Assembly (NCBI GenBank): GCA_025936115.1
Contig: JAICTZ010000007.1
Span: forward strand, 62,001-126,000
From: Polyangiaceae bacterium
GTDB lineage: Bacteria > Myxococcota_A > Polyangia > Polyangiales > Polyangiaceae
Direction: 5' to 3'
DNA length: 64,000 nucleotides
Shown piece by piece: positions 1 through 9,293 of this stretch. Every line of letters starts with the position of its first letter. Position 1 is the first letter of the stretch. The notes under the pieces are model-generated. The model did not search any database, was not told the DNA's origin, and was given only the letters and a program-made list of their open reading frames with translations. Made by a program: the position numbers and the translations under genes.

Positions 1-185
1 TCGGCATCGCGCTCGTCCGTTTCGTACTCGAACATCCCGAGCTTTCACTCGTTTTCACGTGGACGCTCGCGACGGCGGACGCGCACGGCGTCTACGAGCA
101 CGCGGATTTTCACGCGCTCACGGCGCCCGAACGCTGGATGTCGCTCGAGCGACCACGGGCTTGGCTGCCCGCGGCGAGCGGCTGA
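1..185 (+). CDS. GNAT-family N-acetyltransferase, C-terminal end (partial)
   Basis: This is the last 60 codons of a gene that starts before the window, read from base 3 to the TGA at 183-185. The fragment GIALVRFVLEHPEL is the acetyl-CoA-binding loop and following helix of a GNAT fold. LATADAHGVYEHADFHAL and then PERWM match the final strand of the GNAT subgroup whose members end in an 'AHGLYxxFGF..L..PERxM' pattern. The substrate cannot be told from this end. maeB follows 75 bases downstream on the same strand. Confidence 0.7.
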   Translation, partial: GIALVRFVLEHPELSLVFTWTLATADAHGVYEHADFHALTAPERWMSLERPRAWLPAASG

Positions 186-260
186 GGCGATGCGCGGTTC
201 CCTCGGGGACCGCCGGGCCCTAGACTCGGAGCGCCGCGTTCCTCGCGCGGACCTTTGGAC

Positions 261-2567
261 ATGAAAGACGACGACGCGCTTCGTTACCACTCGAGCGGCC
301 GGCCCGGAAAAATCGAGGTGGTCTCGACCAAGCCGGTCGCGTCGCAGCTCGATTTGTCCCTCGCCTACACGCCAGGTGTCGCCGCGCCGTGCCGTGAGAT
401 CGCGCGCGACCCCGAAACCGTGAATCTCTACACGGCGCGCCAAAACCTCGTCGCCGTCGTCTCGAACGGCACGGCCGTGCTCGGGCTCGGCAACCTCGGT
501 CCGCGCGCGGCCAAGCCCGTGATGGAGGGCAAGGCGGTGCTGTTCAAGCGCTTCGCCGACATCGACGTGTTCGACATCGAAGTCGACGAGACCGATCCGA
601 TGCGCTTCGTCGAAGTCGTGCGCGCGCTCGAGCCGACGTTCGGTGGCATCAACCTCGAGGACATCCGTGCGCCCGACTGCTTCGTGATCGAGCGGGAGCT
701 GCGCGAGCGCATGTCGATCCCGGTGTTCCACGACGATCAGCACGGCACGGCGATCATCTCGGCGGCGGCGCTGCGTAACGCGGCCGAGCTCCAGGAAAAG
801 CCGCTCGACTCGCTCAAGGTCTGCTGCATCGGCGCGGGCGCGGCCGCGACGAGCTGCATGCAAATGTGGGTGCGGCTCGGCGTCAGGCGCGAGCACATCA
901 CGATGGTGGACGTGAACGGCGTGCTCGTCGAAGGCCGGTCCGATCTCGACGAATTTCGCGCGAGTTTCGCGCGACCCAAGAGCGATCCGCGCCGCAAGCT
1001 CGCCGAGGCGGTCGTCGGCGCCGACGTGCTGCTCGGCTTGTCGGCGGGCGGGCTCGTCACGCCCGCGATGCTGAAAACGATGGCGCCGAAGCCCATTATC
1101 TTCGCGCTCGCCAATCCCGATCCCGAGATCGCGTACCCCGACGCGGTCGCCGCGCGCCCCGACGCCATCGTCGCCACGGGGCGCAGCGATTTTCCGAACC
1201 AAGTGAACAACGTGCTCGGGTTTCCGTTCGTGTTCCGCGGCGCGCTCGACGTGCACGCGCGTTCGGTGAGCGAGGAGATGAAAGTCGCCGCGGCCGAAGC
1301 GCTCGCCGAGCTCGCGCGCGAGGAAGTGACCGACGAGGTGCTGCGCGCGTACGGCCGGCAGCGCATGCGCTTCGGCCGCGACTACGTGATTCCGAAGCCG
1401 TTCGACAACCGCGTGCTCTACTGGGTCGCGCCCGCCGTGGCCAAAGCCGCGATGGATTCGGGCGTCGCCGGGCGCGCGGTCGACATCACCGAGTACAAGG
1501 CGCGGCTCTATCACACGATTTCGCCGACGCGCCGCGTGCTCTGGAACATCACCGAGAGCGTCAAGGCCAAGAAGAAGCGCGTCGTTTTTCCCGAGGGCGA
1601 CAGCGACTCCATCCTGCGCGCCGCGCACGCCGTGCTGGAAGCCGGCATCGCGGAACCTATTTTGATCGGCGCGCGCGAGCGTATCCTCGAGCACGCGGAG
1701 CGTCTCGGCTTCGAGCTCAGCCAGGCGACTATCATCAATCCGCGCGAGTGCCACGAGTTCGAGCGCTACGTCGAAAGCTACTGGCACAAGCGGCAGCGCC
1801 GCGGCGTCACGCGGCTCGCCGCCCACAAGGAGCTCCGGCGCTCGCGCACGGCGTTCGGCATGATCATGGTCGCCGAAGGTGACGCCGACGGCCTCGTCGC
1901 GGGCGTGCGCCAGCCGTATCCGGCGACAATCCGGCCGGCGCTGCAAATCGTCGGCATGCGCGACGGCGTGCGCCGTGCAGCCGGCATGTACATGGTGGTC
2001 ACGAAACAGGGCGTGCGCTTCCTCGCGGACACGACCATCAACATCGACCCCGACGCCGACGAGCTCGCCGAAATCGCGCTGCTCGCGACCGACGCCGTCG
2101 CCGAGCTCGGCCTCGAACCGCGCGTCGCGATGCTCTCCTTTTCGAATTTCGGCGACGCGCCGCACCCCCAATCCAAAAAGGTCGCCGAAGCGACGGCCAA
2201 GGTGCAAAAGCTGCGCCCGGAGCTCATGATCGACGGCGAAATGCAGGCAAACGTCGCGCTCGACGAGGAGGCCCGCGCCGTTTACCCGTTCTCCAAACTC
2301 CGCGGCTCGGCGAACGTGCTCATCTTCCCGAACCTCGACGCCGGTAACGCGGCGTACAAGCTGCTCGCGGTCACGGGCAACGCCGACGTGATCGGCCCGA
2401 TGGTGCTCGGCTTGCGCCGCCCCGTGAACGTGCTGCAACAGGGCGCGAGCGTGGACTCGATCGTGCACATGACGGCAATCACGGCCTCGCAGGCGATTCG
2501 CCTCGAGACGACGCGGCCGCTCGCCAATGCAACTGCTGAAGCTGACCCGCTCGCTCTCCGCTCTTGA
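261..2567 (+). CDS. maeB: NADP-dependent malic enzyme with C-terminal phosphotransacetylase-like domain
   Basis: The product oxidatively decarboxylates malate to pyruvate in the cytoplasm. It is 768 aa, close to the usual ~760 aa of MaeB-type enzymes. The N-terminal half has [15 protein letters not shown], the [19 protein letters not shown] stretch, DDQHGTAII and a Rossmann GAGAAATSC nucleotide site. From about residue 430 comes a phosphate acetyl/butyryltransferase-like domain ([10 protein letters not shown], then [10 protein letters not shown]), which in this family is regulatory rather than catalytic. I chose ATG 261; a TTG two codons upstream (255) is also open. No strong Shine-Dalgarno is visible at either. 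It appears to be a single-gene unit. Confidence 0.95.
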   Translation: MKDDDALRYHSSGRPGKIEVVSTKPVASQLDLSLAYTPGVAAPCREIARDPETVNLYTARQNLVAVVSNGTAVLGLGNLGPRAAKPVMEGKAVLFKRFADIDVFDIEVDETDPMRFVEVVRALEPTFGGINLEDIRAPDCFVIERELRERMSIPVFHDDQHGTAIISAAALRNAAELQEKPLDSLKVCCIGAGAAATSCMQMWVRLGVRREHITMVDVNGVLVEGRSDLDEFRASFARPKSDPRRKLAEAVVGADVLLGLSAGGLVTPAMLKTMAPKPIIFALANPDPEIAYPDAVAARPDAIVATGRSDFPNQVNNVLGFPFVFRGALDVHARSVSEEMKVAAAEALAELAREEVTDEVLRAYGRQRMRFGRDYVIPKPFDNRVLYWVAPAVAKAAMDSGVAGRAVDITEYKARLYHTISPTRRVLWNITESVKAKKKRVVFPEGDSDSILRAAHAVLEAGIAEPILIGARERILEHAERLGFELSQATIINPRECHEFERYVESYWHKRQRRGVTRLAAHKELRRSRTAFGMIMVAEGDADGLVAGVRQPYPATIRPALQIVGMRDGVRRAAGMYMVVTKQGVRFLADTTINIDPDADELAEIALLATDAVAELGLEPRVAMLSFSNFGDAPHPQSKKVAEATAKVQKLRPELMIDGEMQANVALDEEARAVYPFSKLRGSANVLIFPNLDAGNAAYKLLAVTGNADVIGPMVLGLRRPVNVLQQGASVDSIVHMTAITASQAIRLETTRPLANATAEADPLALRS

Positions 2568-2669
2568 ACTCCGTCGAGTCTGGCGATAGCTCGATTACCG
2601 CCGGACGAGCGCCGAGCTTTCAGCAGCCAATGTAACGGACTCGGTGACTCACGCTCGGCGGTTGCGTCC

Positions 2670-2691
2670 TCATGAGTAATTCATGAGTAAT
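2670..2691. repeat. Perfect tandem 11-bp direct repeat in an AT-richer leader
   Basis: TCATGAGTAAT occurs twice head to tail (2670-2680 and 2681-2691) in the 256-base gap between maeB and the methyltransferase gene. Each copy contains the palindrome TCATGA. The surrounding bases are clearly less GC-rich than the rest of the window. A tandem operator or promoter element for the gene starting at 2824 is possible; nothing else in the sequence proves it. Confidence 0.6.
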
Positions 2692-2823
2692 TCCGAATAT
2701 CACTTCCGAGTTGCCGCCTCGTTGCTAGACTCGATAGCCAGAGGCGTCATGTGGTGTTCGCTCTGCGCGACGCTCGGCGCGAGGTTTGCACAGTAGAGCT
2801 GACGCACCAGCACTGCCAATGCC

Positions 2824-3555
2824 ATGTTGTCCTTGAGATCTCGTATCGAAAATCGGCTGCAGGAGAGTATTCCGCCGCTCGATCTGCCGCGTCCTGTGCG
2901 TCAGACTTGGCGCGACGTTCGACGCCGACACCTCACCTATACGACGCCTCGCCAGCTCGTTTCGTTGGTGCGGCTTTGCCAGAAAGCGGAGATGGCGAAG
3001 GAGCCAGGCGTCATCATCGAGGCAGGTTGCGCGCGTGGGGGCTCCGCGATCCTCCTGGCGGCGACCAAGTCGAGACATCGCCCGCTTCTCGTGTACGACG
3101 TCTTCGGCGCCCTCCCGCCTCCGGGTGAGCAGGATGGAGAAGACTTGCGCAGCCGCTACAAGATCATTGCCTCGGGTCTCGCCACGGAGAAAGGCGGTAG
3201 CCGGCACTACAGCTACGAGCCCGACCTGTACCGGAAGGTAAAGGACGCGTTTGCCGAATTCGGGCATCCGATCGAAGAGCGAACGGTTTCGCTCATTCAG
3301 GGACCGGTTCAGGAAACGCTCGCCGTTTCGGAGTCCGTGTGTCTGGCGCACATCGACGTGGATTGGTTCGAGCCCGTCATGGCTTGCCTCGAGCGCATCG
3401 TGCCGAACCTGAGCCCGCACGGAGCGCTCGTCGTGCATGCCTACCTCGACTGGTCCGGAAGTCGGAAAGCGGTCGACACTTACTTCGAGCGCGTCGGGCG
3501 AGACGGGTTCAGCTTCGACGCGTCCGCCGGGCACCTCGTCGTTCGGCGTTGCTAG
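2824..3555 (+). CDS. TylF/MycF-like SAM-dependent methyltransferase
   Basis: This 243-aa protein has the layout of the TylF/MycF sugar O-methyltransferase family. A SAM-binding motif I reads IIEAGCARGGSAI (about residue 64), an acidic strand-2 end reads LVYDVFGALP, and the conserved IDVDWFEPVMACLERI helix follows. In the family an 'IDxDxY/F' Asp and a following 'DDY' pair bind the metal. Here the first is present (IDVDWF), but the second reads VVHAYLDW, with His-Ala in place of Asp-Asp. Activity may therefore be altered. The gene is alone between maeB and a decayed hydrolase gene, in a patch with lower GC than its neighbours, which may mean recent acquisition. The substrate is unknown. Confidence 0.7.
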   Translation: MLSLRSRIENRLQESIPPLDLPRPVRQTWRDVRRRHLTYTTPRQLVSLVRLCQKAEMAKEPGVIIEAGCARGGSAILLAATKSRHRPLLVYDVFGALPPPGEQDGEDLRSRYKIIASGLATEKGGSRHYSYEPDLYRKVKDAFAEFGHPIEERTVSLIQGPVQETLAVSESVCLAHIDVDWFEPVMACLERIVPNLSPHGALVVHAYLDWSGSRKAVDTYFERVGRDGFSFDASAGHLVVRRC

Positions 3556-3618
3556 CTCATTGATGACGCGCGCAAAGGGCCTGCGCGACGGAAACGAGAA
3601 TTGTCGTAGGCTGACAGG

Positions 3619-4661
3619 ATGCGTAGCCGTGCCTTCATGTGGTCACTCGTTGCGTTCACCGCTTGTGGGTCGGATGACGATTCGACACGGGTGCGCGCGA
3701 GCGCGGGGGGAAAATCCGGCAACGGAACGGGCAGCAAGACCGGCACGAGAGCCGCCGGCGGTGCCGGTGGCGGCTCGGCACCACTCGAGCCGGGCAGGAT
3801 CTTCGGCTTCGGCGTGAATGGTCAGCCGCGCAGCTGGGGTACGGATGGTTCGGCAGTGAAGCCTGTGCTCGACCAGCTCGTCAGCGATCTCGGCGCGAAC
3901 TTCTTCCGCGTGGAGACCTGGATGGGAGGGACCGAGCTCTCCGAGTCGCAGGAGGACGAATTCGTCGAGACCCTAATGGCCGTGCTTGTCTACGCGCGAA
4001 CTCGCGCTCCAGAGCCGCGTCCACGGTTCAGCATGCTGACCCCGCTGAACGAGCCTGCGTTCTTCAGCATGGGCGAGGGCTTCGACATTGTGCCGGCGCC
4101 TCAGGGCGTGCGGGTCATCGACGGCATCGGGCTGCTCGCTCCCGACGACGCGAACCGATACCTGCGGCCTCACTCGTCTGGTCGGATTACGACGCGCCGC
4201 ATCGCCATCAGAACGACGGGTGGCAGACGTTCGGGTTGTTCGAAGGGAGCCTCCAGGGCAGCTCCGATTTGTGCGGCAAGTTTCCGGGAGGCTCGGAGGT
4301 GCCGTCGAATCAACAGCTCGACGCCATCGCGTACAAGCCGAAGCCGACCTACTACGCAGCCAAACACGCTTTCCGCCACATCGCGCGCGGGGCGCAGCGC
4401 ATCAAGGCGGACGGTTCGGGGCTGCTCGTCGTCGCCTTCAAGAATCCCGACGGAACCATCGTCATCTACGGGCGCAACGAAGGTAAGAGCGGCGATCACG
4501 CTGTCACGTTCGCGGGCAACGACGCACTACCTCCCTCGATGGTCCCGTACGTCTCCGCGTCGGGTTCGTACGACAGGCGCCTCGATCCCGTTTCGGTCAG
4601 CGATCGTAACGTGAGCGTGACCTTACCGAGTGACGCCGTGTTCACTCTCGTTTCGGAGTAG
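3619..4661 (+). pseudogene. Decayed secreted glycoside hydrolase (GH30-like), internally deleted and frameshifted
   Basis: The gene opens with a lipoprotein signal (lipobox FTAC) and a Gly/Ser linker, then a TIM-barrel start (RIFGFGVNGQPRSWG, GANFFRVE) and the acid/base region SMLTPLNEPAFF, followed by LLAPDDANRYL near 4160. The sense frame then switches from frame 1 to frame 3. Frame 3 resumes with ASLVWSDYDAPHRHQNDGW from about 4167 and runs through a beta-sandwich end (YYAAKHAFRHIARGAQRI, LLVVAFKNPDGTIVIYG) to the TAG at 4659-4661. Related hydrolases have roughly 100 residues, including the catalytic nucleophile Glu, between these two blocks. They are absent here. A second loss is likely between GANFFRVE and WMGGTELSES. 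I call it a pseudogene; sequencing error alone cannot explain the missing segment. Confidence 0.7.
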
Positions 4662-4711
4662 CGTTGCGCGCACCGCCGGTTCGTACGTCGCAGCGTCCGC
4701 CGCGACCTCAT

Positions 4712-5701
4712 TCACGAGGGGCGAGGACGCCGAGCACGGGCGGGAGCACGGGGGCCAGTACCACTCGAAGACGTTTCGGGAGCAGGCTGAGGCGCTCCGC
4801 GTCGCGATTCCCAGTCTTCGAGCGTGCGCGGCCAGTCGTCTTTGAGGAGCTGCGAGAGCGAGCGGTCGGCGAGGACTTTGCCGCCCGTCTGGCAGCGCGC
4901 GCAGTAGTTGGCTTCGTTTTCGGCGTAGACGATGCGCTGCACGGGCGCGCCGCAGACGGGGCACGGCTTTCGGTATTTGCCGTGCACGGCCATTTCCGGC
5001 CGAAACGCGGTGACTTTGCCGGGAAAGGCGTCGCCGGTTTCGGCGCGCAGGCGTTCGACCCATTCGCGGAGCACGCTGCCGGTCGCGGCGTGCAGCCGCT
5101 CGAGCTCGTCGGGTTCGAGGCGAGTCGTCCATTTGAGCGGTGAGAGCTTGGCGCGGTGCAAGATTTCGTCGGAGTACGCGTTGCCGATGCCGCTGAACAC
5201 GCGCGGATCGGTCAGCGTGCGCTTGACGGTGTGGTTTTCACGGGTGAGCGCTGCGCTGAACGCGGCAAGATCGATGCTCAACGGATCGAGGCCGCCCGGA
5301 TCGTGGTCGCGGAGCGCCGCCTCGCCGCGGACGACGTAGAGCGACGCGCGCTTCTTCTTGCTCGCCTCCGTGAACGCGAGCGTCGCATGCTCGAAGTCGA
5401 ACGCGGCGAGCGCGATTTTTCCGCCGGGCTTCGTCTCCGGCTTGGGCGGCGGCTCGAACCATTGAAAGCGGCCCGCGATCATCAAGTGGATGACGAGGAA
5501 CAAGTCGCTGCCGAGCTCGAGCACGATGCGCTTGCCTAGCCGCCGGACGCCGGCCACCGTTTCGCCGCTCACGGCCCCGAGCGGCGGGTCGAACGAGCGC
5601 AGCACGAACGGCGAAAACAGCCGGACGCGTTCGAGCCGCCGGCCGACGATGCGCCGCTCGAGCGCCGAGAGGTAGAGCTCCACGTCGGGTAGCTCGGGCA
5701 T
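4712..5701 (-). CDS. Formamidopyrimidine-DNA glycosylase family protein (Fpg/Nei)
   Basis: This 329-aa base-excision repair glycosylase/AP lyase starts with the diagnostic MPELPDVE, whose Pro2 and Glu3 are catalytic after Met removal. The open frame extends upstream of this ATG, but the motif fixes the start at 5701. A helix-two-turn-helix (DPRVFSGIGNAYSDEIL, about residue 165) and a C-terminal zinc finger (CPVC...CARC) follow. The finger reads AENEANYCARCQTGG, lacking the usual Gly-Arg-x-T turn, so it may belong to a sister subgroup of MutM/Nei rather than be classical MutM. A ~35-residue Pro/Arg-rich tail follows. It is divergent from the cytochrome gene at 5796. Confidence 0.85.
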   Translation of the reverse strand: MPELPDVELYLSALERRIVGRRLERVRLFSPFVLRSFDPPLGAVSGETVAGVRRLGKRIVLELGSDLFLVIHLMIAGRFQWFEPPPKPETKPGGKIALAAFDFEHATLAFTEASKKKRASLYVVRGEAALRDHDPGGLDPLSIDLAAFSAALTRENHTVKRTLTDPRVFSGIGNAYSDEILHRAKLSPLKWTTRLEPDELERLHAATGSVLREWVERLRAETGDAFPGKVTAFRPEMAVHGKYRKPCPVCGAPVQRIVYAENEANYCARCQTGGKVLADRSLSQLLKDDWPRTLEDWESRRGAPQPAPETSSSGTGPRAPARARRPRPS

Positions 5702-5795
5702 GCCCTCGGAGATTAGCAGGCGTATGGATGCGGCCGCGCTAGACTTCTCTTGGATTGGGCCCAAGGTTTCGAGCTCGTCGCGGTCGAGGCGCCGA

Positions 5796-8099
5796 ATGAA
5801 CGACGAGCGCCCGTTCTGGCACACGCCGGGCGTCCTCGTGTCACTCGCGGCGCTCGTCGCGCTCGTGGTCACGGACGCCGTGCTCCGGCACCTCGGCGGC
5901 AAGCCGTCCGATTTCACGCTCTTCGTCGGACGTTTTCACCCCCTGGTCGTGCACCTGCCGATCGGCTTCGTGCTGCTCGTGGCCGCGGCGGAGGCGGCGA
6001 CGCTCGCGCCCAGGTTGCGACCCCGTGTCGATTCCGCCATTGGGCTCGCGCTGCCGCTCGTCGTGGCGGCGACGGCGACGGCCTTCGTGCTCGGGCACCT
6101 GCTCGCTCGCGCCGGCGACTTTGCCCCGAACGCCATCAACGTGCACCGGCGCTTCGAGCTCTTTGCTTCGGTCGGGATCTGCCTCTGTCCGCTCGGCTGG
6201 GAATATCAAGCGCACGCTGGGTCCGAACGAGCGCGCTGGATGTATCGGGGGCTGCTCGGTGTGACGCTCGGCGTGCTCTCGCTCGGCGCGCATTTCGGCG
6301 GCGGGCTCACGCACGGCGATACCTACCTCACGCGCTACGCGCCCGAGCCGCTCAAGCGACTCCTTGGCACGGCCCCCGCGCCTCGAGCGTCCGCCTCTGC
6401 AGCCGCCGGAGCGCCTGCGCGCGAGCCGCGCCTCTTCGCCGACGTGATCCAGCCCATTCTCGGCGAACGCTGCGTTTCGTGCCACGGCGAGGAAAAGGCC
6501 AAAGGCGGGCTCCGCCTCGATTCGCTCGCCAACGTGATGAAGGGCGGCGAAGACGGCGCCGTCGTGACGCCGGGCAACCCGAGCGACAGTCCCTTGCTCG
6601 GACGGGTGCTCTTGCCGGCCGACGACGACGACCACATGCCCCCCGAAGGCAAACCGGGGCTCACGCCGCCCGAGATCGCGGCCGTCCGCTTTTGGCTTGA
6701 GCGCGGGGCAAGCGACGCGCTGCTCGTTCGCGACCTGCTCGTGCCGGCAGACGCCAGGAGCCTGCTCCAGCACGCGCTCGCCCGCTCCGCCTCTGCGACC
6801 ACCCCGACCGCTGTGACTCCACGGGGCGCGACCTCGAGCTCCGGCTCTGTTGCAACCGCCGGCAGCGCGTCGGTACCACCTGCGTCCTCCGCTGCGTCTC
6901 ATCCCACGGCTCCGCCCGCGACGTCTGCTGCGCCCGCTCCGCCAGCAACGTCTCCTCCGACGTCTTCGCGAGCGACCTCGTCTCCTTCGACGTCTCAGCC
7001 ACCAGCCGTCGCGGGCGCGCCGAAGAGCGCGAGCGCCGTGTTTTCGGAGCACTGCGTGAAATGTCACGGGCCCGAGAAGCAAAAGGGCAAGCTGCGCGTC
7101 GATTCCCTCACCGCGTTGCTGCAAGGCGGAAAATCCGGCCCCGCCATCGTGCCAGGTGAGGCTCGAGCGAGCACGCTCGTGAAGCGCCTCAATCTGAGTC
7201 CCACCGATGACAAACACATGCCGCCCGCCAAGGAGCCGCAGCTCACGGCGCATGAAATCGCGACGGTGAGCGCGTGGATTGCAGGCCTAGACACAGCGTC
7301 GCGGCTCAGCGGCACGGCGCCCGCACGCGCGCCCAGACCGACGTCGAACGCCTCCGTGCCGGCGAAGGGTGCACCCGCCCTCGCGCCACCAGCAACCGCG
7401 ACCACGCCGAGTGACGCCGGTGCGCCGGCGAACACGGCGAGCGGTGCCGCCGCCCCAGGCGCCACCCCGAGTACACCGACGAGCACACCGACGACGGCGA
7501 ACACGTCGTCCACACCCGCGGCACCGCCGCCCTCACCCGAGCTGCTCGCGAACCTGCCGTCGCGCCTCGCGCTCTTCCCCACGGAAGTGCAGCCGCTCTT
7601 GCGTGCCCGCTGCGCGTCCTGCCACGGCGGCAAGACGCCGGCCGGGGGTCTAGCCATCGCCGACTACGCGGCGCTCCTCCGCGGCGGCGACACCGGGCCG
7701 GCCGTCACGCCCGGCAAACCGGATCAAAGTCTGCTGGTTTACCGCATCCGCCTGCCGCCGGACGACGACGACCACATGCCGCCGACCAAGGCTCCCCAGC
7801 TCACGGCTAACGAGATCGCTCTCATCAGTGCCTGGGTCGAGCACGGCGGCAGCTCCAGCGGCGAAACCGCGCTCGAAACGCTGCCGGGCCCGGCGGTCGC
7901 AGCGATCGCCGCGCATCCGCCGGCTCGCTCGGCGAGTGATGTCAGCCGGGCGAGCCCGCCACCACGCGGCGCGGGATGCGGCGCATGCGGCGTCGTCGCT
8001 CGCGACCGGGCGCCCGCCCGTCCGTTCATGCTGGGCGCGCTCCTCGCGGCGGTCTTCTGCGTTCGGCGCCGCAGCCGGCGCTCGCTCATTTCGGTCTAG
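5796..8099 (+). CDS. Membrane protein with DUF2231-like domain, three planctomycete-type cytochrome c domains and MYXO-CTERM-like tail
   Basis: This 767-aa protein begins with several membrane segments containing FHPLVVHLPIGFVLL, typical of DUF2231. Three PSCyt1-type heme domains follow, each with CxxCH and a downstream 'DDDHMPP' or 'DDKHMPP' block carrying the likely Met ligand: CVSCH at residue 226, CVKCH at 420 and CASCH at 606. Long Ala/Pro/Thr/Ser linkers separate them. The C-terminus has GCGACGV (from about residue 727), a hydrophobic stretch and an Arg cluster (RRRSRR), the layout of a MYXO-CTERM sorting signal. I chose ATG 5796, just before the first membrane segment; ATG 5724 is in frame upstream. 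The role is probably electron transfer at the cell envelope, with no enzyme partner nearby. Confidence 0.8.
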   Translation: MNDERPFWHTPGVLVSLAALVALVVTDAVLRHLGGKPSDFTLFVGRFHPLVVHLPIGFVLLVAAAEAATLAPRLRPRVDSAIGLALPLVVAATATAFVLGHLLARAGDFAPNAINVHRRFELFASVGICLCPLGWEYQAHAGSERARWMYRGLLGVTLGVLSLGAHFGGGLTHGDTYLTRYAPEPLKRLLGTAPAPRASASAAAGAPAREPRLFADVIQPILGERCVSCHGEEKAKGGLRLDSLANVMKGGEDGAVVTPGNPSDSPLLGRVLLPADDDDHMPPEGKPGLTPPEIAAVRFWLERGASDALLVRDLLVPADARSLLQHALARSASATTPTAVTPRGATSSSGSVATAGSASVPPASSAASHPTAPPATSAAPAPPATSPPTSSRATSSPSTSQPPAVAGAPKSASAVFSEHCVKCHGPEKQKGKLRVDSLTALLQGGKSGPAIVPGEARASTLVKRLNLSPTDDKHMPPAKEPQLTAHEIATVSAWIAGLDTASRLSGTAPARAPRPTSNASVPAKGAPALAPPATATTPSDAGAPANTASGAAAPGATPSTPTSTPTTANTSSTPAAPPPSPELLANLPSRLALFPTEVQPLLRARCASCHGGKTPAGGLAIADYAALLRGGDTGPAVTPGKPDQSLLVYRIRLPPDDDDHMPPTKAPQLTANEIALISAWVEHGGSSSGETALETLPGPAVAAIAAHPPARSASDVSRASPPPRGAGCGACGVVARDRAPARPFMLGALLAAVFCVRRRSRRSLISV

Positions 8100-8142
8100 C
8101 TGCACGACCCTCGACGCGCGATTGGTGGCATGCTGCGGCGTC

Positions 8143-9258
8143 ATGTCCGACGAGAGCTTTGCTTCACTGATGAAAGAGGCCACGAACCGTGGCAGCGCGA
8201 CGGGTCGGCGCCTCCACCCGGGCGACGTCGTGCGCGTGAGAGTGATCCAAATCGCGGGCGATAGTGTTTTCGTCGACGCGGGCACGCCGGGCGACGGCCG
8301 CATTGCGCGCTCCGACGTGCTTGACGAAGCCGGCGAGCCGTTCGTGAAGCCCGGGATGATGCTCGAAGCGACCGTCATGGATCCACGACCCGACGGGCCG
8401 CGCTTCAGCGTTTCACGCCGTGCGTTCCTCGAGGAACAGCGCCGCGCGGCTCAGGCGGAAGCCGCCGCGCGCGTCGTCGCTGGCGCCGAGCTCGAGGGCA
8501 CGGTGAGCGCCTTCAACCGCCACGGCGCGCTCGTCGACCTGGGCGGCATCGAAGGCTTCGTGCACCTCTCCGAGCTCGCCTGGCGTCGCGTCGAACGCGC
8601 CGAAGATGCCGTGCAAATCGGCGAGCGCGTGCGAGTCCGCGTCCTCAGCGTCGAAGAGGGCGATCGCGGCGCGCGCGTGCGCTTGTCGCTGCGTGCGCTG
8701 CAGGCGCCCGAACCCGTGGCGGCGCCGGCGCCGGAAGAGGTGCTCAAGGCCAAAGTGATCGCGAGCGTCGGCGGGGGCGTCACCGTCAGCACGCCGAAGG
8801 GTGAGGGCTTCGTGCGCATGGCGGAGCTCGGGCTGCCGCCCGGAGCCGACCACCGTCGCGCGTTTCCTGCAGGTAAGGAGTTCGACGTCGTGCTCGTCAC
8901 GAATGCCGGTGGCCGGCTCCGTTTCAGCGCGACGCAGGTCGCTCGCGTCGAAGAGCGCAAAAACTTCCGCGATTACTCGAGCGGAACGGCAGCGCCGCAG
9001 TCGGGCTTCGGACAGCTCGGCGATCTCTTGCGCGAGCGCCTCGGACTACCCCCGAGCGAGCCAGAGGCGCCTGGCGCGCACGCAGTACCTGAACCCGCTC
9101 GCGCCCAGGCGCCGACAGCGGCACCACAGCCGAAAGTCCCGACGCCGGCCGCAGCGCCCGCCGTCGAGCGCCCCGTCGCCGCTCAGCCGGCCGATCGCGG
9201 CGCGACCAAGCCTGCGCGAGCGCCCGATCCGAACGGCGTCGTGCGCCGGCGCCGCTAG
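8143..9258 (+). CDS. S1 RNA-binding domain protein
   Basis: This 371-aa cytoplasmic protein has at least two clear S1 (OB-fold) repeats and one weaker one. The first is near residue 25 (GDVVRVRVIQIAGDSVFVD), the second near 120 (AGAELEGTVSAFNRHGALVD, then GFVHLSELAWRRV), and the third, degenerate, near 205 (KAKVIASVGGGVTVSTPKG). The last ~90 residues are Pro/Ala-rich and end in RRRR, a likely disordered nucleic-acid-binding tail. It resembles the repeat part of ribosomal protein S1 but is shorter, and similar accessory S1 proteins are common in myxobacteria. ATG 8143 begins MSDESFASLM, 43 bases after the previous gene. Confidence 0.85.
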   Translation: MSDESFASLMKEATNRGSATGRRLHPGDVVRVRVIQIAGDSVFVDAGTPGDGRIARSDVLDEAGEPFVKPGMMLEATVMDPRPDGPRFSVSRRAFLEEQRRAAQAEAAARVVAGAELEGTVSAFNRHGALVDLGGIEGFVHLSELAWRRVERAEDAVQIGERVRVRVLSVEEGDRGARVRLSLRALQAPEPVAAPAPEEVLKAKVIASVGGGVTVSTPKGEGFVRMAELGLPPGADHRRAFPAGKEFDVVLVTNAGGRLRFSATQVARVEERKNFRDYSSGTAAPQSGFGQLGDLLRERLGLPPSEPEAPGAHAVPEPARAQAPTAAPQPKVPTPAAAPAVERPVAAQPADRGATKPARAPDPNGVVRRRR

Positions 9259-9264
9259 TACCCG

Positions 9265-9293
9265 GCGCGTTCAGCCGCTGCGCGTTCAGCCGC
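9265..9293. repeat. Short direct repeat at a convergent gene junction
   Basis: GCGCGTTCAGCCGC is repeated at 9265-9278 and 9280-9293 (period 15), between the S1-protein stop and the last codons of htpX. The second copy contains the htpX stop codon. It looks like a small local duplication; I see no clear terminator hairpin. Confidence 0.5.

Noticed and set aside
45-2468. Very long open frame on the minus strand opposite maeB
   Set aside because: High-GC DNA opens antisense frames. Its translation is Arg/His/Asp-rich without domains, while the plus strand is an unmistakable malic enzyme.
3619-4661. Programmed frameshift in the hydrolase gene
   Set aside because: No slippery site is evident and a large catalytic segment is missing, so recoding would not restore an enzyme.
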